Origin: Vulcanisaeta sp. JCM 16161 | GTDB lineage: Archaea; Thermoproteota; Thermoprotei; Thermoproteales; Thermocladiaceae | Direction of reading: 5' to 3' | Length of the DNA stretch: 64,000 bases | Assembly (NCBI RefSeq): GCF_001316285.1 | Contig: NZ_BBDO01000006.1 | Location: forward strand, 62,001 to 126,000 | Shown here: positions 9,421-19,539 of the stretch, piece after piece | Layout of the letters: every line of letters begins with the position of its first letter | Position numbering within the stretch: the stretch's first letter is position 1 | Program-made: the position numbers and the translations under genes | The notes under the pieces: model-generated | Told to the model about the DNA's origin: nothing | The model's input: only the letters and a program-made list of their open reading frames with translations | Databases searched by the model: none

Positions 9421-10193
9421 ATGGTTTGGAATGGTGTGCACTTTAACTTGAACACAATAATACCCTGGTATGTCATACTCATATGGACAGTACTCTACTT
9501 CGCATTACTTGCATGGGCATGGAGGCCAAAGGAGGGAAGGCCCTTCGGTAATTTTAAGACCATTGACTTCGTTTATATAGCATTAATAGCCGCATTACTT
9601 ATTGTTTATAACTTCTTTATATCACCGCTAATACCCAAGGTTGGTACAGTAACAACGTACTTCTACTACCCAATCATTGGGGAGACCTTCCTGGTAATGT
9701 TAGCAGCCGCCCTAGTCGGTAAGCCTGGCTCGGCTGGGTTAACAATGGTCATATACACACTCCTCGCTGATATTATTCATTACGGCTTTGGTGGAGAGCC
9801 TTCTGGTTTATTTATGAGGTTACATCATACGCCGCAATAATAGATCTATGGCTTATTTATAGGGGTAAGTACTACATGATACCATTCAGGGGTGTCTTTA
9901 AGGGCGTGACTGACTCTAAGGTATCAAGTGGTGAATCCGTAACCGCTGAGGAGTTTGAGGAGGAGTTAAAGCCCGCTAAGGCATTATTCGTAGTTGATGC
10001 GTTGTTAGGCGGCATTACAATTTCAGCTGCATACCCATTTTGGTGGAGGGGCTTTTGGGGACCATTTGTACTTGGGATTTCGTTTACGCCAAGCTTTTGG
10101 TTAATAACGAGTATAGCTAGCATAGGAGCGGGTGCTGTGCTTGGTCTTGTGGTTGCCCCATTCATTTACTATATTAAGAAGGTATTGACCTAG
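9421..10193 (+). CDS. ECF transporter substrate-binding membrane (S) component, YkoE-like (one frameshift)
   Basis: Integral membrane protein of about 257 aa with some six predicted helices (LNTIIPWYVILIWTVLYFAL, DFVYIALIAALLIVYNFF, GETFLVMLAAALVGKPGSAG, then two C-terminal helices). The frame breaks at about 9803; one added T restores EPFWFIYEVTSYAAIIDLW and the last helices. The segment VGKPGSAGLTMVIYTLL resembles the signature region of YkoE-type S components for thiamine precursors; this is a resemblance, not proof of substrate. The gene heads an operon with a fused double ATPase and EcfT, the classic ECF module order. A TATA-like TTTTTAAATAA at 9384-9394 and GGTGA before the ATG support the start. 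Confidence 0.8.
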
Positions 10194-10201
10194 GGGGGTG
10201 T

Positions 10202-11856
10202 ATGTCGAAGATAATAAAAATTAATAATCTCTTTGTTCGTTATTTCGGTTCTGACAAGCCCGTTCTCAGGGGTTTATCACTCGAGATTGAGGAGGGTGAG
10301 TTTGTCCTTCTCGTTGGTAAGACGGGTTCTGGGAAGTCAACATTGCTTAATGTAATTAATGGTGTTATACCGAATATAATAAGTGCGACTGTTAGGGGTT
10401 CAATAAATGTTGCTGGTCATGATCCTAGGAAGACCCCTGTTCATGAAATGGCCATGATTGTTGGTACTGTCTATCAAATACCGGAGAGCCAAATATTCTC
10501 GTTGATTGTTGATGACGACGTTGCCTTTGGGCTTGAGAATAGGGCTGTTGAGCCTGAGGAAATGAGAAAGAGGGTTATTGAATCGCTTAAGTTAGTTAAT
10601 CTACTTCATAAGATGAAGCATCCAACATTCCTTCTCAGCGGTGGTGAGAAGCAGAGGCTTGTTATTGCGGGTGTTCTTGCGGTTAAACCAAGGATTTTAA
10701 TACTTGATGAACCCACATCAATGCTTGACTCGATTGGTGCTGAGCAGGTTTTTAACCTTGTTAAGAGGTTGAATGATGAGGGATTGACGATAATAATGAG
10801 CGAACACAGGGTTGAGAGGGTTATAGGCATGGTGGATAGGATTATCGGCCTTAAGGATGGGACGATATACATCGATGATGAGCCTCATAAAGCCGTGGCT
10901 AAGGACCTAACAAAGCTAGGTGTTGAAGAGCCTCAGGTAACCACGTTATATAGAATGATTAATAAGAATGCCGATTACTACCCAATATCTGTTGATGAAT
11001 TCCTTGAAATGAGCGTTGCCGATAAGCTAAATGTCGTCGAGAGACGCAGGGAGGATGATGGTGAGGTTGCTGTGGCAGTAAGTAACGTGAGGTTTACCTA
11101 CGGGTAGTACGCAGGAGGTTCTGAAGGGCGTTAACTTGGTTATTCATGATGGTGATGTTGTTAGTGTGATAGGACCTAATGGTAGTGGTAAGTCAACGTT
11201 GATGTATCTTCTTGCGGGTATTTATAAACCAAGTAGTGGTCGTATTCAAATATTTAATTATGATTCAACGAAACTAGTTGGTAGGGATAGGATTAGGTTA
11301 ATTGGTTATGTATTTCAGGATCCCGACCAAATGCTCTTTTCGAGCACTGTTAGGGGTGAGTTGGAATTTACGCTTAAGTTGGCTGGTGTTCATGGTAGGG
11401 AGGCTGAGGATAGGATTAAGAGGATTGTTAATTATCTAGCATTGGTGATTTACTGAACCAGAGCCGCATAAATTATCCGTGGGCCAAAGAAGACTTGTTA
11501 GCGTTGCTTCCGTACTTGTGGCTGAGCCGAGGATACTGATTCTTGATGAGCCAACGAGGGGGCTTGATAATGAGGCGAGTACGGCTTTAATGGACCTAAT
11601 ACTAACAATTAAGGAGGAGAGAGGGATGACGCTAATCATGGTTACCCATAATATGAGACAGGTTGGGGAATACAGTGATAAGGCATTTATTATGTACGAT
11701 GGCGCTGTGGCATTTAGTGGGACTCCAGAGGAGGTTTTTGAAGAGTCGCATAGGCATCCTGAGTGGGGCATTTCACCACCACAGGTCTTTGAGGTCACGA
11801 GAAACATAGGCAAGCCAACGGCAAGCATTAGGAGGGTGAGGGTGAATGCTGCTTAA
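10202..11856 (+). CDS. Energy-coupling factor transporter ATPase, two ABC domains fused (frameshifts)
   Basis: About 552 aa, two tandem ATPase domains as in YkoD-type ECF transporters. Domain 1 has Walker A GKTGSGKST (residues 39-47), the Q-loop QIPESQIFS, signature LSGGEKQR, Walker B LILDEP and the H-loop His. Domain 2, after about residue 300, has GPNGSGKST, Q-loop QDPDQMLFS, signature LSVGQRR and a second LILDEP. Frames are lost at about 11105 and twice between 11445 and 11470; adding missing C and G bases restores YPGSTQEVLKGVNL and GDLLNQEPHKLSVG. It powers the T and S subunits encoded on either side. The 3' end overlaps the ecfT start by 11 bp, so the cassette is translated as one unit. 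Confidence 0.9.
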
Positions 11857-12888
11857 CCAATTATTGTATAACCCAGTCATTAATTGGATAATAACGTTAG
11901 TAATACTGTTTTACGGGCCTGTATTGGTTGTTTACCTGATATTTAAGCTCATTGGCTTCCAGGGCTATATGTCATTGTTTAGGTTTATTGAGGGTAAGTC
12001 AATAATATATAGAATGGACCCAAGGACTAAGATCTTGCTCTCGATAATAGTTACCACCGTTGCCGCAATAACAATCTGGTGGATATCGGCAATAATGTTC
12101 ATAGCGGTCATGGCGCTATACGCATTACTAAGCAATATTAAGGAGAAGCTCAGGGTGGCACTGCCATTAATACTGGCCTCATTCATAGGAACAGCGTGGA
12201 CCGAGTCCATATTTGCACCATACTCATACCTACAGGTAATATTCCATCATGTGACGTTCCTTTACGTATTTCCACAATCACTAGCGGTTTTGGGAATAAC
12301 GCAGGGGTCGGGTACGTTCTACGTACCATACCTAGGCTATGTTAATAACCCAGTTGGTTTAACGTGGGAGGGCATAATATACGGCTTACAAATAACGTTC
12401 AGGGCCGTGGCAGCAATAGCCTCCGGCTTATTACTCATATTTAGTACACCGCCATCAGACATACTTAGATCCCTCGAGAAGAGTGGGTTGCCTATTGAGC
12501 TTGGGTTCACGTTGCTGCTGGCCGTTAGTTCCGTGCCCAAGGTTCTTGAGAATTCGATGGTGGTCCTTAACTCATTAAAGGCAAGGGGAGTTGACTTTAG
12601 ACCCAGGAGTAGGAACCCAATAAGGTTCATTGTCGAGTCCCTGTTCATAATTAGGGTTGTGGTTATGGCTCTCGTTAGCATCGTAATACTGACCTCAGGG
12701 ATGCAAGGCAGATAGCGATTGCGGCGGACATGAGGGCATTCAGGGCTTATAGGAGGAGGACGTATTATAAGGACATTAGGATGAGTAAAGTCGATTACAT
12801 AACCGTTGCATTACTATTAGCGTTGCTCATCGCCGGCATCTATATATCGGGGTTACCTGGGATGGGGGCAGTACCGTATAACCCATAA
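11846..12888 (+). CDS. ECF transporter transmembrane (T) component (one frameshift)
   Basis: EcfT scaffold protein that links the ATPases to the S component, about 347 aa. Hydrophobic helices are seen throughout. The family features include the N-terminal DPRTKILLS segment and the coupling helices with Ala-Arg-Gly motifs, here SLKARGVDFRP and, after a frameshift at about 12690, AADMRAFRAYRRRTYY. The second motif is recovered only in the shifted frame, which ends at TAA 12888 after a last helix. The ATG at 11846 lies inside the end of the ATPase gene, indicating translational coupling. Confidence 0.88.
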
Positions 12889-12932
12889 TAATTATTTAAA
12901 TAGTTGTTAAGTTGTCTGTAGATTCGATAGGG

Positions 12933-13613
12933 ATGAGTAGGCGTAGGTTTGAGGTGGCGCCATTAAGCATTTATGGAACATCAACAATAGGTGTTTACCT
13001 ATTTACAAATAATACCTTGACTGTGGTACCAATGGACGTTCCAGATAAGGTCATTAACTCGATAAGGGATACCCTTAGTACGAGCGTCATTAAGGCATCA
13101 CTTGCTAAATCACCATTAATAGGCATATTCATGGTTGGTAATGACAATGGCGTACTCGTGCCGAGCATAGTCACGGAGGATGAGGTAAATGAATTGAGGA
13201 GGAACGGCCTCAATGTATCGATAATACGCACAAGGTATACCGCTATCGCCAACCTAATACTTACGAATAATAGGAAGACCGTTGTATCGCCAATAATCGA
13301 GAAGGAATACGTGGGATTAATAAGGGATACATTGGGCACCGAAGTAATTGTTGACGAGATTTGCGGCACTTACCTGGTGGGCTCGATTGCGGTAGCTAAT
13401 GATAGAGGCGTCCTGCTAAGCCCTGAGGCCAAGGATGAGGATGTAAAGAAGGTAAAGGATTACTTCGGCTTACCGGTTAATGTCGGCACGGTTAATAGGG
13501 GTAGGAGCTTCCTCAGGGGTGGACTGGTCGTTAATGACAATGGTGGCTTAGTCGGTAGCGACACAACAGGATTCGAGATAGTGAGGATCATGCAGGTATT
13601 CGGTGGTGTATGA
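12933..13613 (+). CDS. eif6: Translation initiation factor aIF-6
   Basis: Archaeal IF6 of about 226 aa, which binds the large ribosomal subunit (uL14 face) and prevents premature joining with the small subunit. Family repeats are visible as GIFMVGNDNGVLVP, GSIAVANDRGVLLSPEA and GGLVVNDNGGLVGSDTTGFE, from the pentameric alpha-beta propeller. The frame is intact. A TTG at 12912 is also in frame, but the TATA box TTTAAAT at about 12893-12899 would then be too near; ATG 12933 (MSRRRFEVAPLSIYG) is preferred. It is convergent with the FAU-1 gene, ending 2 bp from its corrected stop. Confidence 0.93.
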   Translation: MSRRRFEVAPLSIYGTSTIGVYLFTNNTLTVVPMDVPDKVINSIRDTLSTSVIKASLAKSPLIGIFMVGNDNGVLVPSIVTEDEVNELRRNGLNVSIIRTRYTAIANLILTNNRKTVVSPIIEKEYVGLIRDTLGTEVIVDEICGTYLVGSIAVANDRGVLLSPEAKDEDVKKVKDYFGLPVNVGTVNRGRSFLRGGLVVNDNGGLVGSDTTGFEIVRIMQVFGGV

Positions 13614-13615
13614 AG

Positions 13616-15067
13616 CTACTCAGCAAGCTCCCTGGCCTTGTTAAGGCACTCCTCACCAAGCCTATGGCACTTGCCAATAAATCACCTACCAGCTTCTCAA
13701 CCCTAACCCTTAACCTATTCGGTATTACACCCATGCTCACGTATGACACGTACTCATCATAGTCAATAACCCTAGCCTCATTTGAATCCCACCTCTTGAT
13801 AACATCGACTGCGAGGTCAATGTATAGTATGTTACCGCCCGTAAACTCAATGGGTGTGTTAATATTGATGTAAATGCCCTTGGGTCTCCAGGCATGGTCA
13901 ACATAGACGTGGATCAAGTACTCATTACCAATTGCAGAGCAGGATATTGCCATGTCACCCTCCTCCTTAGGAAGACCAAGGCCATCTAGGTGTCCACCGC
14001 CCCTCAACCTACGCATTAAAACAATGTCGTTAGGATCAGGCTTAAGCACATCCGCATTACCAAGCCTAATAACCTCACCATTGGGCTTAACATGCACAAT
14101 ACCAACCCTATATCTTCTACTCATTAACTGCCTCATGAACTCAGCGCTAAAACCGGCCCTATCGTTACAATGACCAAGTAATGCCTCAACGAGATCCAAT
14201 AACGCGGTATTCCTCCTTAAGGTCTTATACGTGTGATGGCCAATTATTGTTGGCATGACGTTATTCCTGACATTATCAAGAAGGAGCTTGGCCCTGCCAT
14301 TAAGCATGACCTCAGTGATGCATTCACCGTCCTGTAGTACCGTGTGAGGGGCTGACGACTTACTAGCCAATTCAACTTCATTAAGCATATTTATAGCTCT
14401 CTCAATTTCCTTAACAGCTTCGCTCTCATTCAGGAATTGAGCACTACTCCTCCACTTAATGCTATAACCACTTAACCTACCAACGTACTTAAGACCAACC
14501 TTAAGCAGTGCCTGCCTAACCTCATAATCCTTAATATGCCTGCTAAATAACACCGTACCGCTGCCCGGTACTATAGAGACGTACTCAGTATCAACTAACG
14601 CCAGGCACAGCCACCAACTCATCGCCTGGATAAACCCTAGTCCTGCTAATGACGACAGGGATCACATCACCATCATTATACGCGCCGCCCGGCGCCTTAA
14701 GTATGGCCTTAACACCATTACCAACATCAACGAAATAATTACTATCAACAACATTGACGATACCCATGACGACCCTATGAAGAGGAACGACAGACCTCCA
14801 GACCAGTGCCTCCTCCTCAACAACCCTGAGCAGGTTAGTAACAACATCATTAACTGCACCACACTTGCCCATGATGGTTAATGCCCCAGGAACCCTCTCA
14901 GAGTCCTTGATAGTGACGTCAGGCGCAGAATTATTAACGTTAATATTAAACCTATTGATTATCACGTCAGATGCCTGAACAATGGTGTAACCAAGATCAA
15001 GCGCTAACTTACTAATGGCGGTTGCGTACTTACCCCTAATCCTAACCCTATAGCTATATTTACTCAC
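13616..15067 (-). CDS. FAU-1/RNase E-like ribonuclease with DUF402 domain (frameshifts)
   Basis: About 484 aa in the archaeal FAU-1 family, described as AU-rich-RNA-binding proteins with RNase E/G-like activity. The N-terminal part (MSKYSYRVRIRGKYATAISK, then an S1-like segment ending GDELVAVPG) runs into a shifted frame at about 14600-14620 (LVDTEYVSIVPGSG). The C-terminal DUF402 domain is seen as GHHTYKTLRRN and DHAWRPKGIYININTP with ILYIDLAVDVIKR. Near 13675 one missing A must be restored to give the proper tail CHRLGEECLNKARELAE and a stop at 13616; uncorrected, the frame would run into aIF6. FAU-1 may take part in rRNA processing; that is family knowledge, not seen here. Confidence 0.85.
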
Positions 15068-15112
15068 AGAAAATTAGCTTACCAAGGGCTAAAATAATTT
15101 ACGACCATGTAA

Positions 15113-15502
15113 TTAACGGCAAATACCATACTTAATGTACGAGGCGATTATTAAGCCAAGAAACAACACCGAGATCGCTAATGGGAATGTAAGTATAAGC
15201 GTTGAGCCAATGACCGGCTGCCTAACGGCCATATAGACAGATAGTGGTAAGCAAACTATGAAAAATAGAACCATAAGTACACTAAATATGATACTCCATT
15301 TACGCTCCTCAGCACTTGGTATCCTCGGTGGCTTAACGGCAACAAAGGAAAACATTAGGAATACTAAAAAGGCCACCAACCTTATGAAATTAGACGTGTT
15401 AATTATCCACGTAATTAAAAAGAACACAGCAACAACTAAGTAAACAATCATAAACCTCCTACTCATTATGGCATTACCGCAATTAAACTCTTGACTACTC
15501 AT
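15113..15502 (-). CDS. Small multi-pass membrane protein, unknown
   Basis: About 129 aa with four predicted membrane helices (MIVYLVVAVFFLITWI, LVAFLVFLMFSFVAV, IIFSVLMVLFFIVCLPL, LILTFPLAISVLFLGL). Helices 2 and 3 are separated by a charged loop (KPPRIPSAEERK). ATG 15502 is preferred to the in-frame ATG 15523, because the TATA-like CATTTAATTAG (15525-15535) sits about 28 nt from the former and too near the latter. The gene stands 45 bp from the FAU-1 start on the same strand. No family is recognised and no functional motif is visible. Confidence 0.6.
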   Translation of the reverse strand: MSSQEFNCGNAIMSRRFMIVYLVVAVFFLITWIINTSNFIRLVAFLVFLMFSFVAVKPPRIPSAEERKWSIIFSVLMVLFFIVCLPLSVYMAVRQPVIGSTLILTFPLAISVLFLGLIIASYIKYGICR

Positions 15503-15541
15503 GCATAAAGTAATGAACAACATCTAATTAAATGTTTCCCA

Positions 15542-16017
15542 TTAGCTGATTCCAGAAATACTCCTTGCAAGGTTCACGAGAGCCTCAATGTCGGGTAGGT
15601 CCCTCCTGACTTGGTCAGGCCTTAACCTTGCCTCATGAAACCCCTCAACATGTAAGAACCATGCACTTTTCCACCACCTGACCTCCCTCCTGCCAAGCCT
15701 GTCGGTGGTATTATCCACAGCATCAAATAGCAGTTGTGCTGTCCACCTACCAATCTCAGAGGCCTTTTTCGCCTCGTCTAGGCCTAGGGTTATGGCTAAA
15801 GCTTAATGGCCTCCTCAGCAGCCTTGTATAGCTTCTCGCTGGCCTGCTCGGGGTCCCTATCAATCAATGACTCACCCTCGTTAAGGGACTTCTCGGCAAG
15901 CTCGAGGTGGGCCTTGGTCGTTGTTGATGGGTCAAGCGATAGTGCCCTGGCTATTAGATCGATGATGTCAATCCCCCTCTTCTCAGCTTCGTCGAGTATT
16001 AACCGTGGTATCTCCAC
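15542..16017 (-). CDS. PaREP1-family protein (one frameshift)
   Basis: About 159 aa, helical. The pattern matches the PaREP1 family, first seen as a repeated gene family in Pyrobaculum: an N-terminal LDEAEKRGIDIIDLIARAL, then SLNEGESLIDRDPEQASEKLYKAAEEAIKALA. A frameshift at about 15797 separates the rest; one added base joins ...AIK to ALAITLGLDEA and then RWTAQLLFDA, SAWFLHVEGFHEARL. The FHEARL segment recurs in the paralog at 33.8 kb. The family is Thermoproteales-rich and its helical layout recalls HEPN-like proteins, but its function is not established. Divergent from the ParA-like gene with an 83-bp shared promoter region. Confidence 0.85.
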
Positions 16018-16100
16018 AACCTATATTGTGCATGCTGGGTTAAAAATGCTTGTTCATGCTAATGTTAGTGCCTTATTAACTGAGATGTTATTGTATTAAC

Positions 16101-16823
16101 GTGGGCATTAAATGCATGGCCTCCGGTCAAAAGGGTGGTGTTGGCAAGAGCACGCTAACAATACTGACTGCCAGGGCGGCGCCCGCGCTCGGTATTAAGC
16201 TAGCCATCATTGACTTGGCCATGGGTAATCCAAGCACGTCACTTAGTCTACTTGGTACTATGCCGGGGCATACGTTGGCTACCTACGTGATAAATGCGTC
16301 TAAGATTAGTGAGGTTGTCCATGTAGTTCCAACGGAGCATGGCCCTGTTTACCTAATACCCTCCGGTCACGGTGATTTGGCGCTTATTAATGAGTATGGG
16401 GATTTTAGGGAGAAGTTGGGTTTGCTGATTAAGTACTTGGTTGATAGGGTTGGTGTTGATCACGTGATTATTGACTTCCCATCATTTGAGCCTAACCTGG
16501 ATAACGTGTTTAGTGGTGCATTGGGTGAATGTGATGTTGTTTACCCGGTGGGTATTCAGGACCTTGGCTCGGTGGTTGCCCTGAGGAACCTAGTGCATTT
16601 TGTTAGGAGGCTTTCGATTAGTATTGGTCGCCCTGTGATTAATATGTTTAGGGAGTCCCTGGGTAGGCAGTGGGTTGCCGTTGTTGGTAAGCTCAGTGGT
16701 TTAGAGCCCAGTATTATTCATTATGATCCCTGGGTCATTCGGTGGGTTCATGATGGCGCTGGTCAATATGGGGTTGGTGTTAGGGAGGCTTTGACATACG
16801 TAATTAGGGAGGTTTTAAGTTAG
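16101..16823 (+). CDS. ParA/MinD-like P-loop ATPase
   Basis: 240-aa deviant-Walker ATPase. Walker A is KGGVGKST (residues 11-18) with the signature first Lys. The second motif is IIDLAMGNPSTSL, where a canonical ParA or MinD has DxDxxGGN, and the Walker B-like strand is HVIIDFPSFEPN. Such proteins position cargo or DNA, or insert metal cofactors; the first motif alone cannot tell which. No ParB-like or centromere partner is adjacent, so plasmid-type partitioning is unlikely. GTG 16101 is the start, 26 nt after a TATA-like CTTATTAAC. Frame intact. Confidence 0.8.
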   Translation: MGIKCMASGQKGGVGKSTLTILTARAAPALGIKLAIIDLAMGNPSTSLSLLGTMPGHTLATYVINASKISEVVHVVPTEHGPVYLIPSGHGDLALINEYGDFREKLGLLIKYLVDRVGVDHVIIDFPSFEPNLDNVFSGALGECDVVYPVGIQDLGSVVALRNLVHFVRRLSISIGRPVINMFRESLGRQWVAVVGKLSGLEPSIIHYDPWVIRWVHDGAGQYGVGVREALTYVIREVLS

Positions 16824-16856
16824 TGGTTGTTACGCAAAATGGTTTTAAGGCAGTAA

Positions 16857-17729
16857 TTGCTGATTACTAATGCGGTGTCCGTTGAGGAGTTTCGAGGCAT
16901 TACAGTGGATTCTGATGATGGTGAGAGGTGGCTACTTATTGCCGATACTCACGTCGGCCTGGAGGTTGAGCTTGGTAAGAAGGGTGTTAGGATACCGAGC
17001 CAGTCTACTAGGATTGCCCAGTTGGTCCTGGACTTCGCCGAGAGGACTGGTGCAACATCGCTAGCGATACTCGGTGATGTTAAGCATGAAATAGCCAGTA
17101 TAGTCGAGAGTGCCAGGGAGATTAGGGAATTCCTAAACAGGGTCAGTGGTAGGTTCAATAAGGTGGTCCTTGTTAAGGGCAACCATGATGGTAACCTCGA
17201 CCTAATATTGAGTAGTGACGTGAAGCCTAACGTGTACCTAATCGACTCGAGGGGTTTCATAATGAGGAGTAAGGACGGGAAAAACCTACTACTGCTTCAC
17301 GGTAACTCGAAGCCTAGGATTGAGGATTTCATGAATGCCGACGTAATAATAATGGGGCACACCCACCCAGCCATACTCATACAGGACGTGACTGGTTATG
17401 TAATGAGGGCACCAGTCATTGTAAAGATACGCGTTGATAAGTCCGTGTTCGGTAAAAACATGTACAACACCGAGATAGGAACCACAGGCACAATGAACAT
17501 AGTAGTATTACCCACATTCAACCCACTGACCGTGGGCATGGACGTATTTGAAATATTCCCAAAGGACCTGGTTGAGGTCGAGACAATACTCCACTACGCA
17601 CGCACCTGGGAAATACTAGGTAACATTGAGGTTTACCTAACGGACATGACGTATCTCGGCACAATGGATGTACTCGCCAGGATAAGGGAGGACATGGGCG
17701 AGGGGAGTTACGACATTGATTGGCTATAA
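16857..17729 (+). CDS. Metallophosphoesterase, ICC-like
   Basis: 290-aa calcineurin-type phosphoesterase with the full metal-site set: ADTHVG (D-x-H), LGDVKHE (G-D), KGNHDGN (G-N-H-D), and MGHTHPA (G-H-x-H). Archaeal members of this subgroup are predicted phosphohydrolases or nucleases, usually named ICC-like or YkuE-like. The start TTG at 16857 is weakly supported; a GTG about five codons further on is an option. It lies 33 bp downstream of the ParA-like gene on the same strand and may share its transcript. A T-rich terminator candidate follows at 17771. Confidence 0.85.
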   Translation: MLITNAVSVEEFRGITVDSDDGERWLLIADTHVGLEVELGKKGVRIPSQSTRIAQLVLDFAERTGATSLAILGDVKHEIASIVESAREIREFLNRVSGRFNKVVLVKGNHDGNLDLILSSDVKPNVYLIDSRGFIMRSKDGKNLLLLHGNSKPRIEDFMNADVIIMGHTHPAILIQDVTGYVMRAPVIVKIRVDKSVFGKNMYNTEIGTTGTMNIVVLPTFNPLTVGMDVFEIFPKDLVEVETILHYARTWEILGNIEVYLTDMTYLGTMDVLARIREDMGEGSYDIDWL

Positions 17730-17770
17730 AATAATTATTACATTATTCCCTATGCACTGAAGTGTCTTGC

Positions 17771-17777
17771 TTTTTTT
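17771..17777 (+). terminator. T7 tract, candidate archaeal terminator
   Basis: An uninterrupted run of seven T lies 42 nt after the phosphoesterase stop and before the tpiA promoter. Archaeal RNA polymerase terminates at such T tracts without a hairpin. The position between two genes fits; no other evidence. Confidence 0.45.
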
Positions 17778-17883
17778 GATTCACTATTTAAGAACAGCCT
17801 GAGTAAAAAGCTTGCTTAGGTGGGATTATTATTCCCATTAAACCCTAGTAATTTAATAAACATTAGCCCTGCTTATAGCGCGT

Positions 17884-18554
17884 ATGAGGTTGCCAGTACT
17901 TATCATAAACATGAAGGTGTACCCTGAGGTACTTGGTAAGAGGCTCTTGAGCTGGCCAAAGTCGCAGAGGCCGTGTCTAGGGAATTGGGCGTATCAATTG
18001 CGGTTGCCCCACCAGTCACTGAGCTTAGGCTTGTGGCTGAGGGCGTGGGGATACCCGTTTATGCACAGGGCGCTGACCCGGTCGAGCCTGGGGCTAGGAC
18101 AGGTCATGTACCACTTGAGTTCGTTAAGGAGGCTGGGGCTTCGGGAGTAATACTTAACCATAGCGAGAATAGGTTGTTACTTAACGACCTTGGCTGGCTC
18201 GTTAACAGGGCGAAGAGCCTCGGCCTAGAGACCCTCGTGTGCGCGCCCGACCCATACACAAGTGCTGCTGCCGCCGCCCTGGAGCCAACGGCCGTGGCTG
18301 TTGAGCCGCCTGAGCTCATTGGTACGGGTAAGGCCGTGAGTAGGGAGAAGCCTGACGTCATTGTGAAGACGGTGGAGCTCGCGAAGAGGGTTAACCCAGA
18401 CATTCCCGTGATCACGGGAGCAGGTATTGAGAGTTACGAAGACGTTAAGAAGGCCCTAGAGCTTGGCACGCAGGGTGTTTTGGTTGCGAGCGCGATTGTT
18501 AAGGCTAGGGATTGGAGACAGAAGATTATGGAGCTTGCTGGGGCTTTACGTTAA
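17884..18554 (+). CDS. tpiA: Triosephosphate isomerase (one frameshift)
   Basis: Archaeal-length TIM of about 224 aa that interconverts glyceraldehyde-3-phosphate and dihydroxyacetone phosphate. ATG 17884 begins [15 protein letters not shown] with catalytic Lys in the INMK motif. The frame breaks at about 17943; one added G gives [18 protein letters not shown]. The catalytic His is in LNHSENR, the catalytic Glu in [10 protein letters not shown] (loop 6), and the phosphate-binding end in [11 protein letters not shown]. The short length is typical of tetrameric hyperthermophile TIMs. A TATA-like ATTTAATAAAC about 30 nt upstream supports the start. Confidence 0.93.
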
Positions 18555-18564
18555 TGTGATCTAC

Positions 18565-18821
18565 TCACCGCCTATTCCTGGTTAACCTACGTGGAAATCT
18601 TAACCTACTAACGTAGTTAATTACCCACTGAACCAGTGTTGTGTATGTTTCCTCATCCTTCCTCGTCAATCTGACATACCCATTGTCATCAATGATTATC
18701 AATTCCCTACTACTCATCCAGGCGAGGTACTTCATTGCCCTATCGTAGGATAAACCAATTGCCGTGGCTAGGTTTGTGCGATTCATGGGCCCTGCTCGTG
18801 AAGTACGGTTATTATCCTCAC
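18565..18821 (-). CDS. Small winged-helix protein, likely transcription regulator (one frameshift)
   Basis: About 86 aa. Reading from GTG 18821 gives VRIITVLHEQGPM, and one added base near 18783 joins it to NRTNLATAIGLSYDRAMKYL, a helix-turn-helix, then the wing ELIIIDDNGYVRLTRKDEE. Without this correction only the 73-aa part from ATG 18786 is visible. The TATA-like TTTAAACC at about 18838-18845 fits a leaderless GTG start. It lies last in a same-strand group of small membrane-protein genes (18849-19990) that it might regulate; this is inference from position. Confidence 0.7.
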
Positions 18822-18848
18822 AATGACGTATAGATCTGGTTTAAATTC

Positions 18849-19162
18849 CTAGAATCTTCTGAGATCATGTTCAATCCACCTTAATTCCCACATCGCGGAG
18901 TCAATCATCCATAAAGTCCTTACACTATTACTTACCCTGCCCCAACTAACCCTCATGACTATTATGAAGCCCAGCACCAGGCTAATGGGTATTGAATATT
19001 GCATTAACTGCGTTGGTATTGGGAATATGAACATGGGGAGCAGCACCAAGAATATTAATCCGTATAGTGCGAAGCCTGCGATTAACGTGAATATGGCGAT
19101 ATAAACCAACACGGCCACTAAGTAACCAAGCCTTGCTCTGTGAATCTTAATGGATAGTTCAT
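18849..19162 (-). CDS. Small membrane protein, unknown (possible frameshift near start)
   Basis: About 104 aa with two or three membrane helices (LVAVLVYIAIFTLIAGFALY, LIFLVLLPMFIFPIP, SIPISLVLGFIIVMRV) and a C-terminal helix rich in Trp and Arg (WMIDSAMWELRWIEHDLRRF). In-frame sequence before GTG 19118 reads well (LSIKIHRARLGYL) but has no start codon. An ATG at 19162, six nt after the preceding gene's stop, would serve if one base were restored. Its layout, helices then a basic amphipathic tail, is like that of the upstream neighbour. No known family. Confidence 0.55.
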
Positions 19163-19168
19163 CGTAAT

Positions 19169-19539
19169 TTATAGATTCAAGTATGGCAATAATGCCTGGT
19201 AAACCTCATTCAATAGCCTATCCCAATGCGCATATCTAACTGCAGCATCTTTGCCCGCATTTCGTATTTTCCTAGGTACCTTCACTGCGATTATGTAGAT
19301 TACGTATGCCGAAATTAATGAATATGCTATAGCCATTATCACATTCATTATCACTGAGACATTATAGAGAAATACGTACATGAATTCATAAAGTATTAAA
19401 GCACTTGATAGAATTATAGTGATTAAGAGTATATTAATTGCTATATTAGGTAGTGCGTCAGCCATGGCATTAGCCTATCAATATTGATTAGGAAGTCCCT
19501 GAACTCAAGTATCTTAGCCCTAGCCTCCTCAATACTCAT
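19169..19539 (-). CDS. Small membrane protein, unknown (one frameshift)
   Basis: About 123 aa. ATG 19539 overlaps the stop of the preceding gene in an ATGA arrangement and begins MSIEEARAKILEFRDFLINI, a cytosolic amphipathic helix. One added base at about 19470 joins it to ADALPNIAINILLITIILSS, the first of three membrane helices. A basic tail follows (VPRKIRNAGKDAAVRYAHWD). The ATGA overlap shows translational coupling with the gene upstream. Function unknown; the arrangement suggests a small membrane complex with its two neighbours. Confidence 0.6.

Noticed and set aside
13588..13640. FAU-1 gene overlapping aIF6 by 26 bp
   Set aside because: The overlap exists only in the uncorrected frame; restoring one A near 13675 gives the family C terminus and a stop at 13616.
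16101..16823. ParA-like gene as a sign of an integrated plasmid
   Set aside because: No parB, integrase or attachment repeats nearby; neighbours are housekeeping genes.
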